Counted from the stretch's first letter, positions 46,720-57,967 are shown. The stretch: DNA of 64,000 bases from Burkholderia sp. SRS-W-2-2016 (GCF_001931485.1 NZ_MSDV01000024.1:1-64000); one strand, 5' to 3'. Notes: generated from the sequence alone by a model not told the origin. A program made the numbers and translations.

Positions 46720-48309
46720 TCACTGCCGTCCGTAGGTATCGTCGAAGCGCACGATATCGTCTTCGCCAAGGTACGAACCCGACTGCACCTCGATCATTTC
46801 GAGCGGCATCTTGCCCGGGTTTTCGAGCCGATGCGTGACGCCCAGCGGAATATAGGCCGATTCGTTTTCCGACACGATGAAGCGCTCCTCACCGCGCGTG
46901 ACGAGCGCGGTGCCGCGCACGACGATCCAGTGTTCGGCGCGATGGTGATGCATCTGCAGCGACAGCCGCGCGCCCGGCTTGACGACGATGCGCTTGACCT
47001 GGAAACGCTCGCCGCTGTCGACCGAATCGTAGTTGCCCCACGGCCGATGCACCTTGCGATGGCTGGCCGCTTCGCCGCCGCCTTCCGCGCGAATCCGGGC
47101 GACGATCTTCTTCACGTCCTGCACGCGCGAGCGGTCGGCGACGAGAATCGCATCGGCGGTTTCGACGACCACGAGGTCCTCGGTGCCGACGCAGGCGATC
47201 AGGCGTCCTTCGGAATGCGCGAAGGTCGAGCGCGCGCCTTCGAACATCACGTGGCCGCGGCGCACGTTCTGCTCCGGGTCCTTCTCCGAGATGTCCCAGA
47301 TCGCGTCCCACGAGCCGACGTCGGACCAGCCGGCGCGCAGCGGCACGACCACGCCGGCGGCCACGTTCGGCTGCGCTTCGCCGCCGAGCTGCTCCATCAC
47401 TGCGTAGTCGATCGAGTTGGCCGGCGATGCCTTGAACGCGTCGCGTTGCAGACGCAGGAAATCGCCGTCCTGGCTCGCGCTGCCGAATGCGCTCACGCAC
47501 GCGTCGTGAATCGCCGGCTGGAACTGACGGATCGCATCGAGCCACGTCGATGCGCGCATGATGAAAATGCCGCTGTTCCACCAGTATTCGCCCGATTCGA
47601 CATAGCGTTGCGCGAGTTCCAGATGCGGCTTCTCGACGAAGCGCTCGAGCCGGTGCGCGACGTTGCCGGCCGATGCTTCGGGATCCGTAGCATCAGCGCC
47701 GCCGTCGCCGCCGACCGGCGCGCCGATACGGATATACCCATAGCCGGTTTCCGCGCGCGTCGGCACGATCCCCATCGTGACGATATAGCCCGCCGCCGCA
47801 TATCGCACGCCGGTGGCGACCGCCGCATGAAAGCCGGCGCTGTCGGTGACCGCGTGATCGGCGGGCATCACGACCATGATGCCGTCCTCGTCCTGCGCGG
47901 CGATCGCCAGCGCGGCCGCGGTCAACGCGGGCGCGGTATCGCGGGCCGCGGGTTCGAGGATCAGCCGGCTCGGCTTGCCGCTGATGCGCAACTGTTCGGC
48001 GGTCGTGAAGCGCTGTTCTTCATTGGCGACCACCGTCAACTGGGCGGCGAGCGGATAACCGGCGTCGAGGCCGTCGAGCCGATGGGTCGTCGATTGCAGC
48101 AGCGACTCGTCGCCGAGCAGATCGATCAGCTGCTTCGGATGCTGTTCGCGCGACATCGGCCACAGCCGCGTGCCCGAGCCGCCGGCGAGAATCACCGGAT
48201 GAACCTTGAGCTTGACGCTGGTGGACGCGGCGGACTGGGAAGCAGAGGGGGAAGCGGGCGCGGACGTGGGCCGGGTGCCGGCAGGCGTGAGCGAGGCCGG
48301 AGCGGTCAT
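46720..48309 (-). CDS. bceA: Mannose-1-phosphate guanylyltransferase / mannose-6-phosphate isomerase (BceA)
   Basis: The 529-residue bifunctional enzyme makes GDP-mannose for exopolysaccharide. The nucleotidyltransferase motif GGSGTRLWPMSREQHPKQ is at 43-60, and FVEKPHLELAQRYV binds the sugar. The C-terminal type II isomerase cupin has HRPWGNYDSVDSGERFQVK and LQMHHHRAEHWIVV with metal-binding histidines. The first 34 residues are a low-complexity Ala/Ser/Pro/Thr tail. In the cepacian bce-I cluster bceA is the first gene; here it is transcribed away from bceB, so the shared 570-bp gap should control both. Confidence 0.93.
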   Translation of the reverse strand: MTAPASLTPAGTRPTSAPASPSASQSAASTSVKLKVHPVILAGGSGTRLWPMSREQHPKQLIDLLGDESLLQSTTHRLDGLDAGYPLAAQLTVVANEEQRFTTAEQLRISGKPSRLILEPAARDTAPALTAAALAIAAQDEDGIMVVMPADHAVTDSAGFHAAVATGVRYAAAGYIVTMGIVPTRAETGYGYIRIGAPVGGDGGADATDPEASAGNVAHRLERFVEKPHLELAQRYVESGEYWWNSGIFIMRASTWLDAIRQFQPAIHDACVSAFGSASQDGDFLRLQRDAFKASPANSIDYAVMEQLGGEAQPNVAAGVVVPLRAGWSDVGSWDAIWDISEKDPEQNVRRGHVMFEGARSTFAHSEGRLIACVGTEDLVVVETADAILVADRSRVQDVKKIVARIRAEGGGEAASHRKVHRPWGNYDSVDSGERFQVKRIVVKPGARLSLQMHHHRAEHWIVVRGTALVTRGEERFIVSENESAYIPLGVTHRLENPGKMPLEMIEVQSGSYLGEDDIVRFDDTYGRQ

Positions 48310-48879
48310 GATGAACTCCTCGAGGCTGGAAGAATGCCGTCGAGTTTGACACGAACCGCTAAATCAATAAAAGCGCGTTAAATGGAATTGCGATAAAAAT
48401 CCGCCTGAAATTTATTCGATCCGGATTTAAAAATTTCCGGCATATCCAGTCAAAAATAAAAATTACCTGAAAAAAATCGGCGCGGATTTTTTTGCGCTTA
48501 ATTCTGGGCAAGAATGACGTCGACGGTGCCGCACGAGCCGGGACGACGCGTGCGGCCGGGCAAGGCGCTGCGTCCGAGTTGCCTCGAAGTCACTTCGAGC
48601 AAGGGCTGAAACATCGTGCAAGCGGCTACGCAAGCGCGCCTGTCAAGCTTTATTGCGGCAACACTTACCGCTCAAAACTCGGAAAAAATGCCGAAATTTT
48701 GACCGATACAATTTGAGATATTTTGCGGTATTGCCGTGCGAATTTTAATGCCGCTTTATTGATATCTGTACAAGGGTATTCACTCATTTCGGCGCGCTTT
48801 ATTCAAAGCGGCTATGCCCCGCGGGCACGCATTAACCAATCGACGGATGACACTTGATTGACGAACTGAGGGACAGCGG
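48310..48879. promoter_or_regulatory. A/T-rich 570-bp divergent control region between bceA and bceB
   Basis: No gene is supported here; the 74-codon frame at 48492-48716 has no ribosome site or conserved look. A motif built on GCGCTTTATTGA recurs: CAATAAAAGCGCG (inverted, from 48365), GCGCTTAATTC (48494), GCTTTATTG (48647), CGCTTTATTGAT (48752) and CGCTTTATTCA (48795). TTGACC at 48698 might be a -35, but I cannot pair it with a well-spaced -10. Low GC and repeated sites suit a silencer or activator. Confidence 0.5.
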
Positions 48880-50277
48880 ATGCTGAGCGTTCTAGCGAGA
48901 ATCATCGACATCGCCATGGTCGCGCTCGGCGCGCTGCTGGCGGCGGCCGTGCACAGCGGCGAACCCGTATGGCTCGACGACATGCAAAGCGTGTCGCTCG
49001 CGTTCGGCTGCCTGCTGGTCGTGGTGTTTTTCCCGGCGCTCGGGATCTATCAGTCGTGGCGCGGCAAGCCGCTCTACGATCTGCTGTCGCGGGTGGCCGG
49101 CGGCTGGCTGCTGGTCGAAGTGGCCGGCGTGCTGATCAGCTTCAGCGTGCACCGCGCGGACAGCCTGTCGCGGCTGTGGCTGGTGTACTGGGCGGTCGCG
49201 ACGATCGCGCTGCTGGTCGTGACCAAGACGCTCGTCTATTCGATTCTGCGCGGGCTGCGCCGCGAGGGCTTCAACCAGCGCGCGGTCGCGATCGTCGGCA
49301 GCGCGCCGTATGGGCGCTTTCTGATCGAGCAGATGCGCGGCCGTCCGGAAGCGGGCTTCGCGCCGGTCGTCGTGTTCGACGAGAACGGCACGATCAATCC
49401 GTACGAAGACCCCGACGCGGCCGTGTCGATCGACGGCGTGCCGGTCGAGCGCGACTATCAGCGCCTGCTCGAACTGGTGCGCGAGCGCGCGATCCGTGAA
49501 CTGTGGCTCGCGCTGCCGATGTCGAAAGAGAAGGCGATCCATCGCTTCGTCAGCGATCTGCGCCACGACTTCGTGAACATCCGCTTCATCCCGGATGTAG
49601 GCAGCCTGACGCTGTTCAACCAGCCGATGGTCGAGCTGCTCGGCGTGCCCGCGATCAATCTCGCCGCGTCGCCGATCACCGATCTGCGCGTGCTGCCCAA
49701 GCGCGTATTCGACCGCCTGTTCGCGCTCGCCGCGTTGAGCGCGCTGGCGCCGCTGATGCTGACGATCGCGGTGCTGGTCAAGCTCAGTTCGCCGGGGCCG
49801 GTGCTGTTTCGCCAGCGGCGCAAGGGCATCGACGGCCGCGAGTTCGAGATCTTCAAGTTCCGCTCGATGAAGCTGCACAAGGAGCAGGCCGGCACGATCA
49901 CCCAGGCGAGACGGCGCGATCCGCGCATCACGCCGGTCGGCGCGTTCCTGCGCCGCACCAGCCTTGACGAGCTGCCGCAATTCATCAACGTGCTGCGCGG
50001 CGAGATGTCGGTGGTCGGGCCGCGCCCGCACGCGCTCGAACACGACGACATCTACAAGGATCTGGTCAAGGGCTACATGCACCGCTACCGGATCAAGCCG
50101 GGTATCACCGGCTGGGCGCAGATCAACGGCTATCGCGGCGAAACCGACCGGATCGAAAAGATGATGGGACGCGTGAAGCTCGATCTGTACTACATGCAGC
50201 ACTGGACCTTCTGGCTCGATCTGAAGATCGTCGCGCTGACGCTGTGGAAGGGCTTCACCGGCAGCAACGCGTACTGA
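48880..50277 (+). CDS. bceB: Undecaprenyl-phosphate glucose phosphotransferase (BceB, WcaJ type)
   Basis: The 465-residue initiating enzyme places the first sugar phosphate on undecaprenyl phosphate. Four to five membrane segments in the first 130 residues and a central CoA-binding-like region are followed by a fifth hydrophobic segment and the catalytic C-terminal domain: FEIFKFRSMKLHKEQAG, RRTSLDELPQFINVLRGEMS, VGPRPHALEHD and KPGITGWAQINGYRG. This is the polyisoprenyl-phosphate hexose-1-phosphate transferase pattern with the catalytic Asp-Glu pair in LDELP. GAGGGA precedes the ATG. It leads a ten-gene plus-strand run. Confidence 0.94.
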   Translation: MLSVLARIIDIAMVALGALLAAAVHSGEPVWLDDMQSVSLAFGCLLVVVFFPALGIYQSWRGKPLYDLLSRVAGGWLLVEVAGVLISFSVHRADSLSRLWLVYWAVATIALLVVTKTLVYSILRGLRREGFNQRAVAIVGSAPYGRFLIEQMRGRPEAGFAPVVVFDENGTINPYEDPDAAVSIDGVPVERDYQRLLELVRERAIRELWLALPMSKEKAIHRFVSDLRHDFVNIRFIPDVGSLTLFNQPMVELLGVPAINLAASPITDLRVLPKRVFDRLFALAALSALAPLMLTIAVLVKLSSPGPVLFRQRRKGIDGREFEIFKFRSMKLHKEQAGTITQARRRDPRITPVGAFLRRTSLDELPQFINVLRGEMSVVGPRPHALEHDDIYKDLVKGYMHRYRIKPGITGWAQINGYRGETDRIEKMMGRVKLDLYYMQHWTFWLDLKIVALTLWKGFTGSNAY

Positions 50278-50327
50278 GCGCCGGCGGTTCGTGCTCCTGA
50301 ATCAACCTATTTTTCGAGGTGTAATAG

Positions 50328-51745
<1,418 letters not shown>

Positions 51746-51764
<19 letters not shown>

Positions 51765-52201
51765 TCGTCTGCCACGCGAACGTGTGCCGTTCGCCGGCCG
51801 CCGAGATGCTGTTCAAGGCCCGGCACGCGCACGCGGCGCGCGACGGCGCCGCGCCGATCGCGTTCCACTCGGCGGGCCTGCGCGCGATCAACGGCCACCG
51901 GATGGACCCGGTGATGCGGCGCCTGCTCGAAGAGCGCGGCGTCGTCGCCGGCCCGCATTGCGCGCGGCGGCTCGACCGCACGCTGGTGCGCGCGGCGGAT
52001 CTCGTGCTGGTCACCGAGCGCGCGCAGGTGAGCGACGTCGAAGCGCTCGACCGCGCCGCGCGCGGCAAGGTTTATCCGCTCGGCAAATGGCAAGCCGATA
52101 CCGACGTCGCCGATCCGCACGGCGGTGCGGAACACGACTACAGGGAGAGTCTCGTGCTCATCGAACATCTGGTCATGGGATGGCTACAGAAAATATGTTG
52201 A
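51746..52201 (+). CDS. bceD: Low-molecular-weight protein tyrosine phosphatase (BceD, Wzb)
   Basis: The 151-residue phosphatase has the CX5R loop CHANVCRSP with nucleophile Cys9 and Arg15, and the general-acid aspartate in the DPHGG motif near residue 127. It removes phosphate from the C-terminal tyrosines of the BceF kinase, allowing export cycles. It overlaps bceC by 19 nt and the start of bceE lies within its last codons. Confidence 0.93.
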
Positions 52202-53400
52202 ACAAACCCCACGCTGCACCTTCACCCGCGAGCCCGCTCGCGAAGCTCGGCGCCGCGCTGCTGCTCGCCTCGTTGCTGTCGGCCTGCGCGAGCGCGCCCG
52301 GCAATTATCTCGACACCTCGCGCCTGAAGGACAACGATCCGGCGCCGAGCGAAACCTATCCGGTCCATCTGATCACCGCGAACCTGATCGTCAGCCAGGC
52401 GCAGGCCGCCGCGAGCCAGCCGCAGCTGTTGCCGCCGGCGCCGCTCGCCGATCCGTCGCAGTACGTGTACCGGCTCGCGCCGCAGGACATTCTCGGCATC
52501 ACCGTGTGGGATCACCCTGAATTGACCACCCCGCAGGGCAGCACGCTGTCGTCGGGCGGCAATACCACGCAGAGCGTCGCGGGCGCGCTGCAGCAGCCGT
52601 ATACGGCCGCGCTGCCGGGCCAGGCCGATCCGTACGGCCAGACCATCGCGCACGACGGCACGATCTTTTTCCCGTTCGTCGGCCGCATTCAGGCCGCCGG
52701 CAAGACCACCGGCGAGCTGCGCGAGCAGCTGACCCGCGGCCTCGTGCGCTACATCCGCAATCCGCAGGTCGACGTGCGGGTGCTGTCGTATCGCAGCCAG
52801 AAGGTGCAGGTGACCGGCGACGTCAAGCAGCCGGGTCCGCTCGCGGTCAGCGACGTGCCGCTGACGCTGGTCGATGCGCTGACGCGCTCGGGCGGCGCCA
52901 CCGATAGCGCCGATATCCAGCGCGTGCGGCTCACGCGCAACAAGCAGCTGTACGTGCTCGACGCGAACCGGATGCTCGATCGCGGCGACACCACCCAGGA
53001 CGTGATGCTGCAAAACGGCGACGTGATCAACGTGCCGGACCGCAGCGACAGCCGCGTGTTCGTGATGGGCGAGGTGAAGACGCCGCTGCAGATGCCGATG
53101 CTCAAGGGCCAGCTGACGATCGCCGATGCGCTCACGCAGGCCGGCGGGATTCTGAACACCGATGCGAATCCGCGGCAGATCTTCGTGATGCGCGGGATGC
53201 GCGAGCACCCGACCACGCCCGAGGTGTTCCGCCTCGACATGACGCAGCCCGACTCGATCATGCTGTCCTCGCAATTCCAGTTGCAGCCGATGGACGTCGT
53301 GTATATCGGCACCGCCGCGTCGACCACCTTCAACCGCGTGTTGCAGCAGGTGCTGCCGAGCGTGCAGACGCTGTTCTATCTGAAGCAGCTGACGCGCTGA
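52180..53400 (+). CDS. bceE: Polysaccharide export outer-membrane lipoprotein (BceE, Wza)
   Basis: A 406-residue exporter subunit. The lipobox LLSACAS has its cysteine near residue 36. The Poly_export domain starts at YRLAPQDILGITVWDHPELT, and two or three SLBB repeats follow (VQVTGDVKQPGPLAVSD, VFVMGEVKTPLQMPMLKG). It forms the outer-membrane channel for the polymer. Two ATG codons are possible, 52180 and 52195, both inside the end of bceD; ribosome sites are weak for both, and the second would give a shorter basic start (MLNKPHA). Confidence 0.9.
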   Translation: MATENMLNKPHAAPSPASPLAKLGAALLLASLLSACASAPGNYLDTSRLKDNDPAPSETYPVHLITANLIVSQAQAAASQPQLLPPAPLADPSQYVYRLAPQDILGITVWDHPELTTPQGSTLSSGGNTTQSVAGALQQPYTAALPGQADPYGQTIAHDGTIFFPFVGRIQAAGKTTGELREQLTRGLVRYIRNPQVDVRVLSYRSQKVQVTGDVKQPGPLAVSDVPLTLVDALTRSGGATDSADIQRVRLTRNKQLYVLDANRMLDRGDTTQDVMLQNGDVINVPDRSDSRVFVMGEVKTPLQMPMLKGQLTIADALTQAGGILNTDANPRQIFVMRGMREHPTTPEVFRLDMTQPDSIMLSSQFQLQPMDVVYIGTAASTTFNRVLQQVLPSVQTLFYLKQLTR

Positions 53401-53444
53401 AGCTTCGGACGGCAACGCCGAAACAAACGAAACGGGATCGAATT

Positions 53445-55667
53445 GTGAGCACTCAACACTCTCCACACCTGAGCGGTCCGCTCAAGACCGAAGAAGAGGA
53501 CATCGTCCTCGGCCAACTGCTGCAGGTGATCCTCGACGACATCTGGTGGCTGCTCGCGATCACCGGGCTGGTCGTCTCGCTGGCGATCGCGTACTGCTAT
53601 CTCGCGAAGCCGGTTTACTCGGCCGACGCGCACGTGCGCGTCGAGCAGTCCGACAACACGTCGCAAGCGCTCACGCAGACGCAGACCGGCGCGGCGATCA
53701 CGAGCGGCTCGCAGTCGCTGGCGACCGACGCCGAGATCGAAATCATCAAGAGCCGCGGCGTGGTCGGGCCGGTCGTGCAGCAACTGAAGCTGAACTTCAG
53801 CGTCACGCCGAAGACGATTCCGCTGTTCGGCAATATCGCCGCGCGGCTCGCGACGCCGGGTCAGCCGGCGCGCCCGTGGCTCGGTTTGAGCTCGTATGCG
53901 TGGGGCGGCGAGAAGGTCGAAGTCGATTCGATCGACGTGACGCCCGCGCTCGAAGGCGAGAAGCTCACGCTGCGCGTGATCGATCAGGAGCACTACGAAC
54001 TGCTCGCGCCGAACGGCTCGCCGCTGCTGCGCGGCCGGGTCGGCGAGCAGGCGCAGGGCGGCGGGGTGACGATGCGCGTCGCGACGCTGGTCGCGCGGCC
54101 CGGTCAGGAATTCGTCGTGGTGCGCGCGAACGATCTCGACGCGATCAGCGGCTTCCAGTCGGCGATCAGCGTGCAGGAGCAGGGCAAGCAGACCGGCGTG
54201 ATCCAGATCTCGCTGGAGGACAAGAACCCCGAACACGCGGCGCTGGTCGCCAACGCGCTCGCGCAGTCGTATCTGCGTCAGCACGTGTCGAACAAGCAGG
54301 CCGACGCGAGCCGCATGCTCGACTTCCTGCAAAGCGAGGAGCCGCGCCTGAAGGGCGACCTCGAACGCGCGGAAGCCGCGCTGACCGCGTATCAGCGGCA
54401 GTCCGGCTCGATCAACGCGAGCGAGGAGGCGAAGGTCTACCTCGAAGGCAGCGTGCAGTACGAGCAGCAGATCGCCGCGCTGCGTCTGCAGATGACCCAG
54501 CTCGCCGAGCGCTACGGCGACGATCACCCGACGCTGATCGCCGCGCGTCAGCAGATGGCCGAGTTGCAGGCGCAGCGCACCAAATACGCGGACCGCTTCC
54601 GCGATCTGCCGGCCACCGAAGTGAAGGCCGTGCAATTGCAGCGCGACGCGAAAGTCGCCGAAGACATCTACGTACTGCTATTGAATCGCGTGCAGGAGCT
54701 GTCGGTGCAGAAGGCCGGCACCGGCGGCAACGTGCATATCGTCGACGCGGCGCTGCGCCCGGGCGTGCCGGTCAAGCCGAAGAAGGCGCTGATTCTGTCG
54801 GCCGCGGTGATTCTCGGGCTGATCGCCGGCACCGGCTTCGTGTTCCTGCGCCGCAATCTGTTCAAGGGCATCGACGATCCGGATCACGTCGAGCGCGCGT
54901 TCCATCTGCCGGTGTTCGGCATCGTGCCGCTCAGCGCCGAGCAGACCCAGCTCGAAAACAGCTTCCTGCGCGGCGGCGAACGACTGCGCCCGGTGCTCGC
55001 GAACGCGCGGCCGAAGGACGTGACGATCGAAAGCCTGCGCAGTCTGCGCACCGCGATGCAGTTCACGCTGCAGGACGCGCGCAACCGCATCGTGATGCTG
55101 ACCGGGCCGATGGCCGGCGTCGGCAAGAGCTTTCTCACCGTCAATCTGGCGATGCTGCTCGCGCACTCCGGCAAGCGCGTGCTGCTGATCGACGGCGATA
55201 TGCGGCGCGGCGCGCTCGAGCGGCAGGTGGGCGGCGAACAGGACAACGGCCTGTCCGAACTGCTGAGCGGCCAGATCTCGCTGGAAGAAGCGATTCGCCC
55301 GACCAGCGTCGAGGGGCTGAGCTTCGTGTCGTGCGGACACCGGCCGCCGAATCCGTCCGAGCTGCTGATGTCGCCGCGGCTGCCGCAATACCTCGATGGC
55401 CTCGCGAAGCGCTACGACGTGATCCTGATCGACACGCCGCCGGTGCTCGCGGTGACCGACGCGTCGATCATCGGCGCGTATGCGGGCTCGACCTTCTTCG
55501 TGATGCGCTCGGGCATGCATAGCGAGGTCGAGATCGCCGACGCGCTCAAGCGTCTGCGCGCGGCCGGCGTGCACGTGCAGGGCGGCATTTTCAACGGCAT
55601 GCCGGCGCGCTCGCGGGTTGGCTACGACCGTGGCTACGCGGCGACTCAGGAATATCTGAGCACATAA
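53445..55667 (+). CDS. bceF: Polysaccharide co-polymerase / tyrosine autokinase (BceF, Wzc)
   Basis: The 740-residue protein has a Wzz domain between two membrane segments (about 35-55 and 445-465), a long coiled-coil periplasmic part, and a cytoplasmic BY-kinase with Walker A GPMAGVGKSFLTVN near 556, Walker A-prime LLIDGDMRRG and Walker B VILIDTPPVLA. The tail GYDRGYAATQEYLST carries three tyrosines for autophosphorylation, a modest cluster. The start codon is GTG, after GGGATCGAATT. With BceD it controls polymer length and export. Confidence 0.95.
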   Translation: MSTQHSPHLSGPLKTEEEDIVLGQLLQVILDDIWWLLAITGLVVSLAIAYCYLAKPVYSADAHVRVEQSDNTSQALTQTQTGAAITSGSQSLATDAEIEIIKSRGVVGPVVQQLKLNFSVTPKTIPLFGNIAARLATPGQPARPWLGLSSYAWGGEKVEVDSIDVTPALEGEKLTLRVIDQEHYELLAPNGSPLLRGRVGEQAQGGGVTMRVATLVARPGQEFVVVRANDLDAISGFQSAISVQEQGKQTGVIQISLEDKNPEHAALVANALAQSYLRQHVSNKQADASRMLDFLQSEEPRLKGDLERAEAALTAYQRQSGSINASEEAKVYLEGSVQYEQQIAALRLQMTQLAERYGDDHPTLIAARQQMAELQAQRTKYADRFRDLPATEVKAVQLQRDAKVAEDIYVLLLNRVQELSVQKAGTGGNVHIVDAALRPGVPVKPKKALILSAAVILGLIAGTGFVFLRRNLFKGIDDPDHVERAFHLPVFGIVPLSAEQTQLENSFLRGGERLRPVLANARPKDVTIESLRSLRTAMQFTLQDARNRIVMLTGPMAGVGKSFLTVNLAMLLAHSGKRVLLIDGDMRRGALERQVGGEQDNGLSELLSGQISLEEAIRPTSVEGLSFVSCGHRPPNPSELLMSPRLPQYLDGLAKRYDVILIDTPPVLAVTDASIIGAYAGSTFFVMRSGMHSEVEIADALKRLRAAGVHVQGGIFNGMPARSRVGYDRGYAATQEYLST

Positions 55668-55694
55668 GCAGAACGAACAGACGAGGACATCCCG

Positions 55695-56618
55695 ATGAAA
55701 GTGACGGTACTGGTTCCGACCTATCGCCGCCCGGCCGATCTGGCGCGCTGCCTCGCGGCGCTCGCGCGGCAGTCGCGCGCGCCCGACGAAGTGGTGGTGG
55801 TCGCGCGCGTCGACGACGACGCAACCCATGCGTGCCTGCGCGATCCGGCTACCTGCAACGGGCTGCCGCTCGTGATCGCGCCGGTCGACGTGCCCGGCCA
55901 GGTCGCGGCGCTCAATCGCGGGCTCGATGCGGCGAGCGGCGACGTGATCGCGATCACCGACGACGACGCCGCGCCGCGCGCCGACTGGGTCGCACGGATC
56001 GCGCAGGCGTTCGCGACCGATACGCGCCTGGGCGCGCTCGGCGGACGCGACTGGGTGCATGAAAAAGGCCGCGTGCTCGACGGCGCGCGGCCGCTGGTCG
56101 GCAAGGTGACCGCGCACGGCAAGATCATCGGCAATCATCATCTCGGTGTAGGCGCCGCGCGCGAGGTCGACATCCTGAAGGGCGCGAACATGAGCTATCG
56201 CGCCGAAGCGGTCCGCACGATCCGCTTCGATGCGCGGCTGCGCGGCGCGGGCGCACAGGTGCACAACGACATGGCGTTCAGCCTCGCTGTGAAAAACGCC
56301 GGCTGGAAGCTGGTGTACGACCCGCAGGTCGCCGTCGATCATTTCCCGGCCGAGCGTTTCGACGACGACAAACGCGACGCGCAGACGATGGCCGCGCTGC
56401 GCAACGCCGCGTACAACTTCCACCTGATCCTGCGCGACCAGCTGCCGCCGCTGCGCCGCGAAACCGCGTGGTGGTGGTGGACGCTGGTCGGCACGCGGCT
56501 CTATCCGGGGCTCACGCATGCGGCGCTCGCGCTGCTGTCGAAACAGGCGCCGCTGCGGCTGTCGCGCTGGCGCGCGGTACGCGGAGGCGCGCACGAAGCG
56601 CGCCGCGCGTTGTCGTGA
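55695..56618 (+). CDS. bceG: Glycosyltransferase family 2 (BceG)
   Basis: A 307-residue inverting GT-A enzyme: VTVLVPTYRRPADLARCL at the N-terminus, the metal-binding DDD in AITDDDAAPRADWV near 98, and GRDWVHEKG and the acceptor region GANMSYRAEAV (with a D after MAFSLAV). It adds one sugar of the repeat unit on the cytoplasmic face. A GAGGA site precedes the ATG. The order after wzc is the same as in the cepacian cluster. Confidence 0.9.
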   Translation: MKVTVLVPTYRRPADLARCLAALARQSRAPDEVVVVARVDDDATHACLRDPATCNGLPLVIAPVDVPGQVAALNRGLDAASGDVIAITDDDAAPRADWVARIAQAFATDTRLGALGGRDWVHEKGRVLDGARPLVGKVTAHGKIIGNHHLGVGAAREVDILKGANMSYRAEAVRTIRFDARLRGAGAQVHNDMAFSLAVKNAGWKLVYDPQVAVDHFPAERFDDDKRDAQTMAALRNAAYNFHLILRDQLPPLRRETAWWWWTLVGTRLYPGLTHAALALLSKQAPLRLSRWRAVRGGAHEARRALS

Positions 56619-56635
56619 GCGAGGGGAGCCAGCGC

Positions 56636-57964
56636 ATGCGTACCGAGGTTCACGTTCATCTGTTTTACGGCGCCGATCCGCGCTTCTATCGCAAGGGCGA
56701 CGAGATCGGCTGTCTGTACGGTTATCACCACGCCGAGTCCGACGCGTTCAGCCTCAGCTATTCTCAGGACGCCCAGGAAAGCAAACCGATGCGGCTCGTG
56801 CGCCGCGCGTTGAAGGCGGCGCTCGGTTTCGATTTCATCCATACGTGGCGCAATCGCGCGGCGCTGCTGCGCGCCGACGTGATCTGGACGCATACCGAGC
56901 AGGAGTGGCTGTCGGCTGCGCTGATGCTGCTGCTGTGCGGCCGCAAGGCCGGCGCGGACGCGGCGCCGCTGCTGCTCGCGCAAAGCGTGTGGCTGCTCGA
57001 CAAGTGGCCGTCGTATGGAATCTGGCGCAGCTGGCTATATCGCAAGCTGCTGACGCGCGCGGACCGGCTGACCACGCTCGCGAGCGAGAACGCCGCACTG
57101 TGCGGGCAGTATTTCGGGCGTGATGCGACGCCGCTGCTGTATGGCCTCAATACGCGCGACTTTCCGGTCAACGCGCCGACGCAGTGGAAGCCGCATACGC
57201 CGCTGCGCATCGCGGCGATCGGCAACGACCGCGACCGCGACTGGGAGACGCTGATCCGCGCGTTCGGCAACGATCCGCGCTATACGGTGAAGCTCGCGAC
57301 GCGGCGGCGGATTCCGGCGTCGCTGCGGGCGTCGAATGTCGAAATCGCGCTGTTTTCAGGCATTAAAAAGCAGCACGAGCTGTACGACTGGGCCGATGTG
57401 ATCGTCGTGCCGTTGCGGCCGAATTCGCACGCGTCAGGGATCACCGTGATGCTCGAAGCGGCGGCGGTCGGCAAGCCGATGATCGTCACGAAGGTCGGCG
57501 CGCTCGAAGATTACTTCCCGGCCGACGAAGCCGCGTACGTGCCGCCGTTCACGCCGCAGGCGCTGCGCGACGCCGCCGATCGTTTCGTCGCCGATCCGGG
57601 CGAAGCGCTGCGCCAGGCGCAGGCGGCCGCGGCCGGTCTGCTCGCGCGCGATCTGACCACGCAGCACTACGCGATGCAGCATGTGAGGATCACTGAGGAA
57701 ATGCTGCGCGAGCGGGGGCGCGGACGGTGGGCGGCTAATGCCCATGCCCATGCCCGCGATACGCAGCCCTCGACCCGCGCGGCCACGCACGCACCCGCCC
57801 GTCCCGCTGTACCGGCACATGGGAGCGCGCCGTTGCGCCAGCCGAGCCACGCTGAAACGCGAGGCCACGCTCACGCGCCGCTCGGCGCTCAGGCACCCGC
57901 GCGCGCCACGCCGCAAACTCAAAGTCAGCGCGCGAGCACGCGGGACACCCGCGGGGGCTGCTAA
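56636..57964 (+). CDS. bceH: Glycosyltransferase with a long Ala/His/Arg tail (BceH)
   Basis: A 442-residue protein. Residues 1-360 form a GT-B transferase of the group that lacks a clear N-terminal motif, with donor-domain signals PLRIAAIGNDRDRDWETLIRAF (key start only), RRIPASLRASNVEIALF, VIVVPLRPNSHASGITVMLEA. The last 80 residues are very different: low-complexity, rich in Ala, His, Arg, Pro and Thr, and end in a single cysteine (RGGC). Such a tail is not part of the GT fold. It stops 3 nt before bceI starts. GAGGGGA precedes the ATG. Confidence 0.82.
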   Translation: MRTEVHVHLFYGADPRFYRKGDEIGCLYGYHHAESDAFSLSYSQDAQESKPMRLVRRALKAALGFDFIHTWRNRAALLRADVIWTHTEQEWLSAALMLLLCGRKAGADAAPLLLAQSVWLLDKWPSYGIWRSWLYRKLLTRADRLTTLASENAALCGQYFGRDATPLLYGLNTRDFPVNAPTQWKPHTPLRIAAIGNDRDRDWETLIRAFGNDPRYTVKLATRRRIPASLRASNVEIALFSGIKKQHELYDWADVIVVPLRPNSHASGITVMLEAAAVGKPMIVTKVGALEDYFPADEAAYVPPFTPQALRDAADRFVADPGEALRQAQAAAAGLLARDLTTQHYAMQHVRITEEMLRERGRGRWAANAHAHARDTQPSTRAATHAPARPAVPAHGSAPLRQPSHAETRGHAHAPLGAQAPARATPQTQSQRASTRDTRGGC

Positions 57965-57967
57965 GCA

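Noticed and set aside
46831..48381. A 516-codon plus-strand frame over bceA
   Set aside because: Antisense shadow of bceA; Arg/His-rich, no ribosome site, no domain.
48492..48716. A 74-codon frame in the bceA-bceB gap
   Set aside because: No ribosome site, no signal peptide or motif, and it lies in a region with regulatory features.
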